From Tilletia caries (Eukaryota; Basidiomycota; Exobasidiomycetes; Tilletiales; Tilletiaceae), in assembly GCA_032718865.1 (NCBI GenBank), contig JALUTQ010000005.1:1550001-1614000 (forward strand): a stretch of 64,000 nt of DNA, given 5' to 3'. Shown piece after piece: positions 1-11,483 of this stretch. The translations under genes and the position numbers were made by a program. Numbering within the stretch: position 1 is the first letter of the stretch; each line of letters begins with the position of its first letter. The notes under the pieces were generated by a model that was not told where the DNA came from, made no database searches, and worked only from the letters and a program-made list of their open reading frames with translations.

Positions 1-2398
1 TGTCCTTCTTACTGTCCCGATCATTCTCCTTCAGAGTTAGTCGAGCTCGGCGATCGGCATGGGCGTTGAGACCAGTGAGCTCTTGATTGGCGTCGTCCTT
101 CTGCTCTTCTGCTTGGCGAAGCTTTGCACTAAGAGTACGCATACTGTCCTCATAGTCGGCAAGATTAAGAGCATCGAGTTGCTCTTGTAGCTTGGTCGCG
201 GCTTCTTCAGCCTCCTTCTTCGCCAGTTCCACGTTCTGTTCCGATGCCGGGAGTTCTTCGAGCTCGTCCTCCAAGCGCTTGATGTCCACATTCGCTTTGC
301 GCTGCGGGAATATGACAATAAGCCTATGTATGGTCCAGGTTGTGCTACACGTGCGGCACAGACTACTCACCACCGCATCGTTTTGCGCTTGTTGTTGCAT
401 CCTTTTCGCTTTCACATCACCTTGCGCTTCTGAATGCTTGTTTTCCAACTCGTTCAAAGCAGCACGGAGATCCGCCTGATCAGGATAAAACAGATTATTG
501 CTTCAAAGGCATGGCAGGTCACTATGTCGGTCCGGCCAGTCAGCCTACATACCTTCAGCTGGTCGTGATTTCTCTCCGCCTTGTCGGTCTGCCCACGCAG
601 CTTGGTGAGAAAGTTTGCTATCTCGTCTTCGTCGAGATTCTCCATGTCGAAGCCTTTGATACCCGCATCGATACTGATGCTTCGGATAAGCTGCTTTCGA
701 TTCTGCACCGCCGTTTCGTGCCTCTGCAGGATTGGCAGTGGACGTGTCAGCTGCCACCAATCTCTGAGAGATGGAAAAAGAATTGCCCACCTCCTTCTCA
801 TTTTGTAGGCTGCGCATTCGCCCGAACTCTTCCTTGTACTTGTTGTCGAGTTGGGCGTGCGAAGACCGCTTCTCTCCGATGGTCTGCTTCAATTTCTGTG
901 ACTTCGCTCGTTGCGCCTCAAGGTGTTTTTGGAAGTCTGCCTTGCGGGTTTGCAGCTCTTCATCGCCCTCTGTACGTGAAGGAAGGAAAATAATCAGAGC
1001 TCGAAGTTTGAGAATCATTTCAGCATCGCCTGTCTTACCTTCGATCATGGTCATGCTATTCTTGAGAGCTTCCATGTTCTCCCGCAGAAGTTTCTCCTTA
1101 TCTTCGAGTGCTTCCGCATGTGCAAGACGCTCGCGGAACGAATTGTGGGCGTCGGCCCATTTGGTGTTCTCAGCTGCCACTTTGATTGACTGCTCTTCGA
1201 GCCTCTGTCGCTCAGCGTCCTTGGCGACTCGCTCCGCCTCGACCTTTGCCTTCTTGTCTCGGATCTGAAGGAAGCACCAGGGTCAGGAGATCACTGAGCA
1301 TATCACGCGGTGCACCGTTCAATCATCCTACATACACTGGTGGCCCGGGCTCTATCCTCTTGCAAGCTTTCCAGCCGAACCTTGTCGGCCTTAGCATCAG
1401 CCACGCGCTCTTTGTGCAAATCCTTGATGTGCTTCAGCGCCTTGGTGAATCTTGGATGCGCGAGATATCGATCAGAAAGAGACAGAGGCGGTCTGCCAAA
1501 TAGTGCGTCGAAAGAGCTCACCTTGTGGCTTCGAAGATGTTATCGAATTTTGTCTTGAGCTTTGCCGGCTCTGACAAAGGCCAGTTTGCATCTTCCTGAT
1601 GGCAAAAAATGACATTCTCCAAGATCGACGGAGAAACGCCGAGCAGGCGAGGTATTTCTTCTTCGAGTTCTGCGCAGCGGGAAGAGATCGTAGTGTTCCT
1701 CTGCATGAATCCAGGAAGGCAGATGATGAGCTCTCCACTGGCGTTCATTGAAGCACTCGGATTGGCGACTCACCTTTCGCTTTCCTCCAACCTTGTCCTT
1801 GTCATCCACGTCAAGCTGAAGCAGACCTTCGAGCGTGGACATGGACAGATTTCCGCCCTTTTTCGTGGTCACTTGGAGATTTCTGACGACATTGTATCGG
1901 TCGCCTTTCGCATCGTAGAAGCGGAGACGGACCTGAGCTTTGACCTCCTTTTCGTTCACAAGCTGAATGCGAGGGAGCGAGATGGCGCTGAGTATGCGGG
2001 AGACTGATACATGCTGATTAGAAGATTCTTACCTTGGGGTCGTGGATGAATGCACCTCCCTTCGTATTGGGCGGCATGTTCCCCGTGGTGATGTAATTGA
2101 GGCATTCGATGATTGTCTGGGAAGAGGTACCATTCAGCGCACAGCGCAAGAATTGGTCAGATACTCGCACCAGACGCATACACATCCACAGGCGCACTCA
2201 CTGTTTTGCCGCTACCATTCTGACCTACGATGACGGTGAGAGGCGAGTGAAACTGGATGACCGATATGTTGTTGTCGAAACTGCGAATGTTGCGAATCGC
2301 AAGCTCTGGGGATGGAAAAGGATGCAAGGTCGGGGAGTCATGCTTCACAGCACTATCACGCGCGCTGCTGCTATGAACTCACTATCTAGGGACGCCAT
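1..2398 (-). CDS. RAD50: RAD50 DNA repair ATPase, N-terminal part (gene continues beyond window start)
   Basis: Rad50 is the SMC-like ATPase of the Mre11-Rad50-Nbs1/Xrs2 complex, acting on DNA double-strand breaks and telomeres. Start ATG at 2398-2396; exon 1 is only 16 nt, and exon 2 gives a textbook Walker A (GQNGSGKT, residues 33-40). Later exons contain the Q-loop region [11 protein letters not shown] near residue 165 and then a long coiled coil running off the left edge, so the zinc hook and Walker B half are not in the window. Exons I can place: 2398-2383, 2305-2202, 2116-2033, 1962-1774, 1700-1522, 1450-1336, 1264-1039, and 969 onward, all with consistent phases. Near 770-810 a 40-nt intron (GTGGGC...GGCAG) or a small indel is needed to stay in frame. 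Further left the coding blocks around 450-740 and 1-320 continue the coiled coil. Identification is very secure; distal exon edges are approximate. Confidence 0.95.
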
Positions 2399-3440
2399 CT
2401 TGGATGACTTCCACAAGAGCTTCGAGAAAGCTCTGCTGTGCTCCGCGTTTCCTCAGCTGCAAGAAACGGACAGTGGTCCGCCCGTTTGACACTTTGAGGA
2501 TCCTGGGTGCTTGGGAAGAATCGAGGCCAAAAAGAGTTACCGGTTCCGGCTCGTACCTGCCTTTTGCCTGAGTACACGCGCCCGCCGTCAGTCAAGCCTA
2601 CTCGAGCTCGTCGTTGTTCGCTCCTCATCAGCGCCTCAGCCAGGCAAGTCGAGAAGTGTTGGTTGGGAGCCTTGAATCGGAACCGACATAGAACCGACAA
2701 GGGAAACGCGTCGCGTGGCAGCGTCCTCTCAAGCGCGTTTTTTCTTCTTCTCGTTTTCTCCCTCGGCGCCTTCACCGCTTCACCTCAGCAACTCCGGTTC
2801 CCTTTCCGTGCCAGTCGCTCATCCGTTTGAGTCAGGCGGCTTCTTGTGGTGGAAGCACTGATGCTGGCAGCTGGGCGCGCAGTGGTAAGCGTGTAACGTA
2901 CGCGCGCACGCGGATGCGGTCCAAGCAGTGACGCTCGCCCTCGTTCGGACGAGGGTACATAAGGTCCTGAACCGCGCATTCAATATCAGAACACCGCATG
3001 GACCGTACGCCAACGGGACCAGATTGGGGGTCCCCTCCCTCCCCTTCTCGGACGTGACCATATGTGTACAGTATGTATGTGTGTAGAGCTCGCCAAGCAT
3101 CTCCAAAGTCGATGGTCAACGTTTAACTCAAGGAGGTGAGCTCCCCATCAGACCCACACAGAGCTGGGAAAATGATCAACTCACTGTTGTCTGTTTTTCT
3201 TCTCCTCGCAGATGAAATATACTTCCTCCCTCTCCCCACAGGTAACAGATAGTAGTAGTCCTCTTGCGCCTGCTCGACCGAAGGCCCGAGCGCCGGCATG
3301 CCTGATGCCTGGTCCGCCTGATGCGCCTCACCGTCACCTTTCCCAGGCTCGGACCCTCTTTTGTCAGCAGCAACTGACCTCCAGGCTCCAGCATGTTGTG
3401 TTGTGCCAGGAGACAGGTCGGCTCTGAGTCGGTGGTCAGT
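2399..3440. other. Intergenic region upstream of RAD50
   Basis: I see no convincing gene. Short open frames here lack conserved motifs and mostly lie antisense to one another. The 2400-2830 part is the RAD50 promoter and 5' leader side. The remainder up to 3440 leads into a transposable-element remnant. Confidence 0.5.
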
Positions 3441-4390
3441 CTAGGGGTGTTTAGCAACAAGACGCAGGGCATAATAAGACGCTAATCTGGACGCGGGTCT
3501 GGAGTTGGCTGGACAGAGTTGACGCGCCCTAATTTCGGCGTCATGTTGGTGAAGCATCGAGAAATTTCACAGGATGACCCCCATTTTTATCTAAGTTGAC
3601 AGAATGACCCTCACCTTATCTCTTCACAGGATGACCCCCTCCCAGAAAGCAGAGGAAAACCTTTCTCTACTGATCCACACCATGACCACAGAACGAGGCG
3701 AACACAGCTGACGTTTGGCACAAAGCTTTGCGCGCCTACAACAAAGCCAACAACGTTGAAGGTATTGAAATCGAATCATCCAAAGATGAGCAGTAGATGC
3801 TGAGAGAAGGGTCAATTCCAAGGCAAAATTCTCTCGGCCGAGAGGCGCTCTTTGTTCGCTTCGTTCTGCCCTTTTTTGCGCGGACCATTGCTCGACGGTG
3901 CGTCTCTCGAATTGTCAATAAAAAGCGGGAGGAGCTTCAGCGTGGGTAGCCGCGCTGCCATAGGTAGTTTGGACGTGTTCGAGCCTCTGATCGCCGTGGC
4001 GGAGCTTTTACTGGACATCCGAAAGTGGTGGTTCCAATCGGGGGGGTCATTCTGTACATGAGGGTCATTCTGTCAACTTAGATAAAAATGGGGGTCATCC
4101 TGTGAAATTTCTCTGAAGCATCATGCCGCCACTCAAAAGGCGTGAAGAATTTATTTCGGCGGTTAAATCCAAGTTGTCCAGCAGGAGAAGATCAAGAATT
4201 TACTTTTTTTCTTCTTGATGATCAGCATGATCGCATGATCTTTGTTGCGTGATCACTCATTTTAGGTCAAGGTCTAGGATTTTGGGCCTTTTGGCGCTGC
4301 TAAAGGTAAAATCGAAAGCGTCATGGCTAAATGAGGGGCGTCTAAATTATGCCTTTTCTGCTCCCAGGGCATGTTGCTAAACACCCCTAG
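3441..4390. mobile_element. Short DNA transposon remnant with 18-bp terminal inverted repeats, host of nested element M1
   Basis: The ends are an exact inverted pair: CTAGGGGTGTTTAGCAAC at 3441-3458 and its reverse complement at 4373-4390. A TA (or CTAG) target duplication fits the flanks, but no longer one is clear. The element carries no recognisable transposase and is interrupted by the 555-bp element at 3559-4113. Without that insertion it would be about 390 bp, a MITE-like size. Family assignment (Tc1/mariner versus hAT) is open. Confidence 0.7.
3559..4113. mobile_element. M1: 555-bp non-autonomous DNA element with 55-bp perfect TIRs and 9-bp TSD
   Basis: Positions 3559-3613 and 4059-4113 are perfect inverted repeats of 55 bp. 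The 9-bp direct repeat TGAAGCATC flanks the element at 3550-3558 and 4114-4122. The ends are built from short repeated units ending in ACAGGATGACCCCC or ACAGAATGACCCTC, and a further unit lies inside each end. There is no transposase frame. A 9-bp duplication is typical of Mutator-like elements, and the end structure parallels elements A and B further right. It is inserted inside the element at 3441-4390. Confidence 0.85.
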
Positions 4391-4748
4391 CTAGTGCGCC
4401 AGGATGCGAACTTTCCCTGATGTGGTCGCCTGAACTCAACGCCTGCCCATCTCATTTTCCCAGGACTCAGCGAAACCGATGTCCGAATCTCGAAGGGTAT
4501 CGCCATCTTATTTCTTCAAGTCGACCTCCTCAGTCCAACCCTTCATTCTGCCCTGGATCTATGTTCGAACTGTAGCTCGGTATGAGACGGCAGAAGACCT
4601 GCGTTTCCTTCCCTTCCCTTCGATCTTCACAGCGCCGTCCTGGGACTCTTCCGCCGGAAGAAGCGCTCAAAAGAAACATCCACGTCGCCGAAATCCCCTC
4701 CCTCACGGCTCTCTCCTTCCGTTCTCGACTTTGACGATTACATATCCG

Positions 4749-6907
4749 ATGGCTCGTCCAACACTCCTCACGCTACCACCTTCAGATGACCCTACGCTTC
4801 TGCGCTCAGAGAAAGACACGCCTGTGCAGCTGTCTTACTCTTACTGGCCACCAACTGCAGCAGATGTTCACATCGCTCCGGTTGTCGTCTTCCTTCCCGC
4901 TGAAGGTACTGACTCGCGATCGATCCACCGCGAACAGCTTGAATCACCAGGCCTTCGTTGTCGCTTCAATCTCATCGCCCTCGACCTTCGCGGCTGCGGA
5001 TACAGTGTGCATCCTGTACCGTCCGTGGACGCTGTGAAAGACATCGACTTGCAAAATGTGCTCGCTCAAGATGTCATCGACGCGCTTCCGTCCTTACCCG
5101 GCCGTCCCCTGGAACCAGGACCCAATGGCGAGAGTCGCCTCTTCTTTGTCGGCACGTCGGTCAATTGCTTCATAGCAATGCGAATCGCTGCCAAGTTAGG
5201 AGATCTGGCACGCGGTTTGATATTGATTTCTCCTAGCTCGGAGGTAGAGGTGAGTGGATCCAATCTCTCTTGCCTTGCCTTCGAATGATGCATAACCACA
5301 TCTGTGGATAGACCACGCTCCCAAGGGGCTGATGGTCGATGATTCCTACAAAATAAACAACTTTAATATACCCTGACGTATGGGCAACCCAATTCAAACA
5401 CTACAGAATGGCGAGCTGACTTTAAATCATGTCCTCTTCGTCGCAGTCGTCCGACAATGCGGAGTCGTTCACAGACATGGTTGAGGCGTGGGCGATGACG
5501 AACCAGGAACTCGTGAACCAATTTCCCGACTCGGATACGCTCCTCCGCGTGTCCCCCTCCGTCAAGGTTCCCCTCCTCGTTTCCGGCGGATTCCATGCTC
5601 GGTTATTGAACGAGCAACCATGGCCGGCGAAGCTCTTCTCGGTACTGACAAACCATTGGCGAAGGCGATGGCTCAGCGCCCAGGATGCGCACATGGATCT
5701 CGAGATTTGGGTGCATCTCCCATGCTCGAAGCGGCGTGAATTGGGGACGCAGTGGGCGGGTATCACGTCTCATGTGCTCGTGGTCCGCGGTGGTGAAGGC
5801 CAACCAAATGGCAACGGAATGGAGGAGGTGAGTTCCGAGGTCCTGAGCGTGGCAGTCTGATGAGAAAGTTCTGACTCAAGTCCCTTTGCGATACTTCAGC
5901 ACCTTCGCGCAAAGCTGGTGAATGCCGCTTCTTTCACGTGTCATGTGATCGACGAAGCGCCCCTCCTCGTCTCTGTCACCCATGCGGCTTCAGTGAACAA
6001 CGAGATGGCCAAATTCTGCGCGCGCGTTTGTGGATTGGACACACCCGAACTGGAACCAGCGGATAATGGATCGGCAAACGACTCTCTTTCGCCGAGTATT
6101 ACTCAGGCCACTGCGTCGCCGCCTTCCCGTTCTGGAAGCCCTTCCAGCCTGCACGAGAGTGTGCATCTTGATGGCGGCGTACATCGAAGTCGCGCGGAGA
6201 GCGTGTGCTCAGGCGTTTCAAGCAACAGTCGAAGCAGTGGGCTGACACCGACCACAACACAAGCCTTGCGCAACATCATGGACTTCAACATGTGGAAGGA
6301 TCTGAACAGGAGCCAGAACAGCTGGACTACTGGCGACACGAGCTGCAGTTCCGGCGACATTCGAGGACGGACGACGAGCTGTGTGACAGCTTCGGCGTTG
6401 GCTGTGTCGCCAGACGTCAGGAGCCGTGCGACGAGCGATGCCTCCTCCTTCGTTGCCCAGCCCGACGGTGTTCCACGTTCCCGGGGCATGACGGATCTTC
6501 ATGAGAACGAAGTACTGGTGATGGCAGCTGGACAGCCGGAACCCGGCTACAAAGGCATGTCGGCATCAACAGATTTGGCTCCACAGGCGCTCTGTCCTGT
6601 GGAGCCGCCTTACGACAGCCCGACCTCGCAAGCCGAAGGATCAGACGCACGGTCCGAAGGCGACGATGCTACTGATGCCGAGGACGACGTATCGATCGAG
6701 CGTGGGGCGTTGTTGAGGCGCTCCTTCGGCCGATTGTCTACGAAGCCATGTGTTCTCCTCTTTCCGTCTGAGTATGACGGCGAGAACTTCAAAACGGGGG
6801 AGACGAACGCGGAATGTGCTGCCCAGGACTACGCGATGGACGCAAACGCGGCGGCGAGGATGAGCATCGTGATCGATGAGGAGGTCGTCGCCTATACTTC
6901 CTATTGA
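4749..6907 (+). CDS. Alpha/beta-hydrolase-fold protein with long Ser-rich C-terminal extension
   Basis: Predicted 629 aa from three exons: 4749-5249, 5447-5827 and 5900-6907, with GTGAGT donors and phase-0 joins. The first intron is 197 nt, long for this genome, so its acceptor is the least certain point. The N-terminal 290 residues resemble an alpha/beta hydrolase: a strand-rich start (VVVFLPAEG), FNLIALDLRGCGYS, a nucleophile-elbow-like FVGTSVNC (GxSxN rather than GxSxG), and near the end of exon 2 SHVLVVRGGEGQP followed by VSVTHAASVN, which may supply the acid and His region. The last 300 residues are Ser/Asp-rich and probably disordered. An in-frame ATG at 4479 could extend the protein but adds non-conserved sequence. 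Substrate is unknown, and the altered elbow leaves activity open. Confidence 0.7.
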
Positions 6908-7513
6908 TGCTCGTCCCTTCTGTTTCTGGTACGTCTTTACTAAAGTCCAGAGGAAAGCAAGCTCCTCAAAGCTGAACATCGCCGGGATACATTAATATTT
7001 GCAGCTATATGCTTCGTGCTCTTCCTCAAAACTTCTCACCTTCATCCTGCTTCCCCAAACTCTCGACTAGAAAACGTTTCTCGACATCAACACAGCATCA
7101 CACCAAACCCTCGCATAGACGATACCTTTCAACAGCATAGACGATACCTTTCAACAGTCGTCCACGACCTCACGAACCCTTACGACCTCGGCCACCCAAC
7201 TACCGGCCCGCCTCGACTGCCATCTCCCACCATCTCTCTCAGCACTGACCTCCTGTCGTCATCTTTTTCTTCATCCCCGTCCTCGCTGGCAGACAACCTT
7301 CTTGGGTAGATACCCCCGAGCGTTTGCGCCGAGCGCCCCTGCACCAACTGACTGTCACCATCTCCTCTCTCTGTCTGGCCTTTTCTTACCTGCGAATCTC
7401 ATACATTCTGCCATGCTTGCCGTGCTGCCTTCCTCATCATTGGACCATTGTTTCGAGGCTGTGCTTGCGTGACATGTTGAGGGGAGGCCGTGTCGCAACG
7501 ATGAGCTCGGGTC
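6908..7513. other. Intergenic region with a 22-bp tandem duplication
   Basis: No gene is supported here. A perfect 22-bp unit beginning GCATAGACGATACC is present twice in tandem at about 7113-7156. The stretch is C/T rich and is probably the 3' end of the preceding gene plus promoter and leader of the DHHC gene. Confidence 0.5.
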
Positions 7514-9908
7514 ATGGTTGGTTCTTCGCACACTCCCTCCACCATAGCCCACAGCATAGGCATCAGGGAAAGGACTGCGAGACCGATGGCACGGCCACGC
7601 TTCACGCAGCGCACGTTGGGGCATTGCTGCTCATCGCCGCGCAACTGCTGTCAGTGCGTGCGTGACCATGGCCGACTCATTCCCGTGTTCTTTGTGAGTC
7701 GCTAGGAATGCCTAAGCAAAGTGTACGACGGGAGCTCATCAGGCCCCTTGACCTCCCCTAGATTCTCGCCCTGATGATGTATGCCTACCTCATCCTCACC
7801 TTCTCCGTCTCGCTCTCCTACACCCTGTTCCAACGGCGAAACATCTTCTCGGCCCTCGTCCAGCTCGTCCTTACGCATGTCCTGGTCGGCGGCGCAGCGC
7901 TCTCCTTGCTCATCGCAGTCTTCCGAGATCCGGGCTCGCCCAAAGCGACGGGGACAGACAACTTCGGCGGCATTGAAGAGGGGAGAGCGGGTGGAGGAGG
8001 AGATGCGGCTTCTACCCGTGAGGGAGCTGAAGCAGGAGGAGGACGGGCCGGGTTTCGCAATGCCGGCGAGGCACAGGACGATGGCGATCGAGCCCCGCTG
8101 CTGTCCTCCGCCGACGCAGAAGCAGGCGACGACGAAGGCGAGGGCATCTCCCTACACAACCGCCGAGGCGGCAGTGGCTCCCGATCAGGAGCCTCACATA
8201 CGGCTCCGCTGCTCACATCTGGGCCTTCCAGCTTGCTACCTGGACAACCGCAACTGCCCGCGCGGACGAGCCGAGACCAACTGGCGGACCAGCTCTCCCT
8301 TGCTCAGCGCCTTGCGCCAGCGTCTACACTTGCACAACCTCGTGTTGATACCGGCGATGCATTCGGGGCGTCCACCACATCAGGATCGCGTCAAGCTCAA
8401 GACTCGTCCGCTCCAGCAACTACAACGGCGACAGCGCCAGCCTCTTCGCGCGGCTCCAAGCGTACGCGCTCAGGATCAACTGCCAAAGTCTCGGATCTTA
8501 TGGTAAAGAGCACGGGCGAAGCAAGGTGGTGCAACAAGTGCTCTGGACCGAAGCCCGATCGGGCGCATCACTGCTCGACGTGCGGAGTCTGTGTGCTGAG
8601 GGTGAGTCCCTCTCTTCAAGAGATGCAGCACAGCATTGAACTGACGCGGCTCTTTTTTCACTTAAATTGATTGCAGATGGACCACCACTGCCCATGGCTC
8701 GGAGGTTGCATCGGTCTGCGGAATCACAAGGCCTTCTTTCTCTTTTTGTCGTATACCGCGGCGGTTTGCATATATGCGGGCCAAGAGACCGCGCGGGCCT
8801 TCGTACGATGGATCAACGAGGAGAACAACGTGAGTCAGCAGGATTCCAGTGTTGACTTTCGTTGCGCAGCATGAACTGAACGCGGTCTGAGCAAAACGCA
8901 GGGGAGCGAAACAACGCCAGTCACCTGGGCTGTTTTGTTGCTCATTTCTTTCATTGTGAGTACTCCAAAATGATAGTCTGGGCTCTGCGCTGTGGGTGCT
9001 GATCGTCAACCCGCTCTCTCACAGTTCGGAATGGCCCTCATTCCCTTTTCCGTCTATCATTGCTACTTGATCTGCAAGAACAAGACCACAATCGAGAGTA
9101 TGGAGGGCGGTGGGCGGGTCCGTTTGCCATCAGAACGTATGCGAAATGGTAGCGGCTCAAGACCGTCTCGCGTCAATGTCCAAGACCGACTGCGACAGAT
9201 TGTGGGCAACCCGCAGCTTGGCTTTCCTCCCCGCCCGCTTTCCCACCTGGACGATCAAGATGCAGCTCAGCGGTGGAGAGCGGACGAGGAGTTGACACGT
9301 GAGGAGCGGAAAGCACTCAAGAAGGCGAACAAACTTAATCTGTACGACGTAGGGTGGAAGAGGAACTGGCGGATGATAATGGGCCGGACCTGGTGGGAGT
9401 GGTTCCTGCCGTGGGGTGAACCGTGAGTGCTGTCTCAGGAAGATTGAGCTTCAAGCTCGTCTGCTGACATTCCTGTTGTTTTCTTGGTGATTCCAGTGAG
9501 GCCGACGGCTTCTACTGGGACATTAACACTCGCGCTCTGGAAGAACTTGACCGGATCACCATGAGAATACGAACGGGACAAGATCCGCCGCCCGCGCGAA
9601 GAAATGATGTCGACATCAATGACTACAGTGATGATGACGACGATAACACAAATAATCACAGAGCGGGGCGGAACCATCAAGAGCACGATCCAACTCCAGA
9701 CGGGATGGGTCTCATTCGGGTGGACGATACCATGACCCCGTCTGACCAACGAAGAGCGGCTGCACATGGACGAGTCCCAGCTCTACCGGGACAGGGCCGC
9801 GACGAAGGTGATCGGTGGGAGAGCGGACACGGCGAGGCAGAATGGGGGCCTGCGCCAAAGCGTGACTTTGTCCTGTACGATGTCGATTCGGACGAGGAGG
9901 CTTCTTAA
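7514..9908 (+). CDS. DHHC-type palmitoyltransferase (Pfa3-like)
   Basis: Transfers palmitate to cysteines of membrane-associated proteins; a polytopic enzyme of the endomembrane/vacuolar system. Six exons with consistent phases: 7514-7693, 7762-8601, 8677-8829, 8902-8955, 9025-9422, 9497-9908; predicted 678 aa. Visible marks: two N-terminal membrane segments (exon 1 end into exon 2), the DPG motif (FRDPGSP), a Cys-rich domain starting [18 protein letters not shown] and ending [12 protein letters not shown] with the catalytic DHHC split from its Cys-rich front by an intron at 8602-8676, two further membrane segments, and the TTxE motif (KTTIESM). Odd features are a roughly 230-residue Ser/Gly/Ala-rich insertion between the second membrane segment and the Cys-rich domain, and an acidic C-tail. 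The start is chosen because it supplies the CCQC segment before the first membrane helix. Pfa3 versus another fungal DHHC clade is not settled. Confidence 0.9.
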
Positions 9909-10799
9909 GAATCAGAAGCATTTCATCGGAATTGCATGCATTGACCTTGTTCATGATTCTGGCATCACTATACAGATGACGGCCCAGCATAGCCATGAGT
10001 ACATGAGTGTGCAAGGCCGCGCCGCATATGTACCGCCCCACAACAGCGCGGCGATCATCGGAACGGACGAAGCGCAGGGTCGGGGTGACACTGAGCACCA
10101 AGGAGAGCAGCACGCAAAGTGGAGCATTCGAGTTTGGAAGAACAAAGAGTATGCAGTGCGGAAGTGCGACAGGACGATGGAGTGAACGAGTAGCGATCGC
10201 CTTTCCGTGTCAATATTAAAGGGGGAGAAAGTACATAAGGAGGAGCGTTGCTAAGAGTTTCGGTGCAAAAGCGAGTTGTCGAGTGAGTGGTGGTAATGCA
10301 GAATGCGTGGGTAAGATGCTGTGGAAGTGGGGCGGACAGCTTCTGAAGAGGAGGCAGAATGACGCGCGGACGTGTCGAGCCGAAAGTTTTTGAAGGCGGA
10401 GGGGAGGGGACGAATCTTTGACAAAAGTGACCAGTCAAAGAGATGCTGAAGGAGGCGAAACGGCGGAGATCAGGATGGGCGCGAATGGCAAAATACGCGA
10501 AAAGAGATCGTGGGATTTGCACTCACCCCCCTGATGGACCGAGCAGCAAGTAGGGCTGCAGGCAGCTGCCAGATGCATTGCGGCGGAAGGGATCGAGTGG
10601 GATTGCTGAGGAGTAGTGGGCGCTGGGCCTTGTGTATCGGAGCCGCTTTGAGGCCGGGGCACATACGTTGTTCCGACTTCCGACGCGCACGGAGTACGCA
10701 TGTGGGCGTACCGCGTATGTGTGTGCGCACGCGCGCGCAAGCCTTGCGTCGGACCCACTTTGTCGTCCACCGCGCACGCGCCCAGCAGCTCGCAGGCCC
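9909..10799. other. Intergenic region between convergent DHHC and COX17 genes
   Basis: The two flanking genes converge here. I see no conserved frame. The only repeat-like stretch is purine/pyrimidine alternating GTGTGTGCGCACGCGCGCG around 10,718-10,738. Confidence 0.5.
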
Positions 10800-11039
10800 T
10801 CAGACCTGGTAGCCCAACTTGGCCATGCAAGCTCGATGCGCCGCCACGAGATTCTTGCACTTCTCCTCCGCCGCCTCGGCGTCGTAGCCGCCATGTCTGA
10901 GGAAGCACTCGTCCCGAACCGACTTGGTGTCAGGGCAGGCACAGCATGGCTTGATGCCCTTGGGGTTCAGCTCGGTCACGAACTTGTTCGGCTTGGACGC
11001 GGTGGCGGAAACGGCACTGAGCTCGTTCGCGCCCGGCAT
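10800..11039 (-). CDS. COX17: COX17 copper chaperone for cytochrome c oxidase
   Basis: Predicted 79 aa, the usual size for Cox17, which carries Cu(I) in the mitochondrial intermembrane space to Sco1 and Cox11 for cytochrome c oxidase assembly. The copper site KPCCACPDTK is intact, and both CX9C motifs are visible (CPDTKSVRDEC and CKNLVAAHRAC), forming the twin-CX9C helical hairpin. The start at 11039 (MPGANELS) is chosen over longer upstream frames because it gives a standard-length protein. Single exon as read. Its upstream region is truncated after about 260 bp by transposable element B, so most of the original promoter neighbourhood has been displaced by 20 kb. Confidence 0.95.
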   Translation of the reverse strand: MPGANELSAVSATASKPNKFVTELNPKGIKPCCACPDTKSVRDECFLRHGGYDAEAAEEKCKNLVAAHRACMAKLGYQV

Positions 11040-11300
11040 GATTTCGTATATCGAGGAGGACGACTTGGGGATGCTTGCCTTCAGAGTTGTGGATCGACGA
11101 CGGGGGGAAGGTAGGCCTAGCAGTGAGCAGCTATTGGGAGTGGCAGATGTTGTGGATGTCCGCAAGAAGATGGTGAAGCAAGACGTCTCGCTGATGTGCT
11201 TCTTCTGGACGGAGATAGGACGGACTTTACCTCCAAAATCTTGCTGACCTCATCGCCTCATCACCGCCGGTCACCTCCGAGTCGGAGAGAGATCACAATT

Positions 11301-11483
11301 GCAAGATACCTGATCACCCTATAAGAAATACATCTGACCCTCCAGTAATGACCAAATTTTCAAAATGAGATCAACTGTCCCTGTAAACATATGCAACTGG
11401 CCCTTCAACATAGGCAACTGGCCCTCTAGAGAGCCCTATAACATATGCAATTGGCCCTATAACTATATGCAACTGGCCCTGTA
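11301..11483 (-). repeat. Left terminal unit array of element B, outer part
   Basis: Begins with a diverged terminal unit (GCAAGATACCTGATCACCC), then increasingly regular units such as ACATATGCAACTGGCCC. The array breaks at TA 11482-11483, where element C is inserted, and resumes in register at 12712. Confidence 0.85.

Noticed and set aside
340..1268. Overlapping + strand frames of 165-217 codons across 340-1268
   Set aside because: They are antisense to RAD50 exons, with no motif of their own.
2507..2830. 107-codon + strand frame upstream of RAD50
   Set aside because: No homology or conserved motif; overlaps several frames of equal quality on the other strand.
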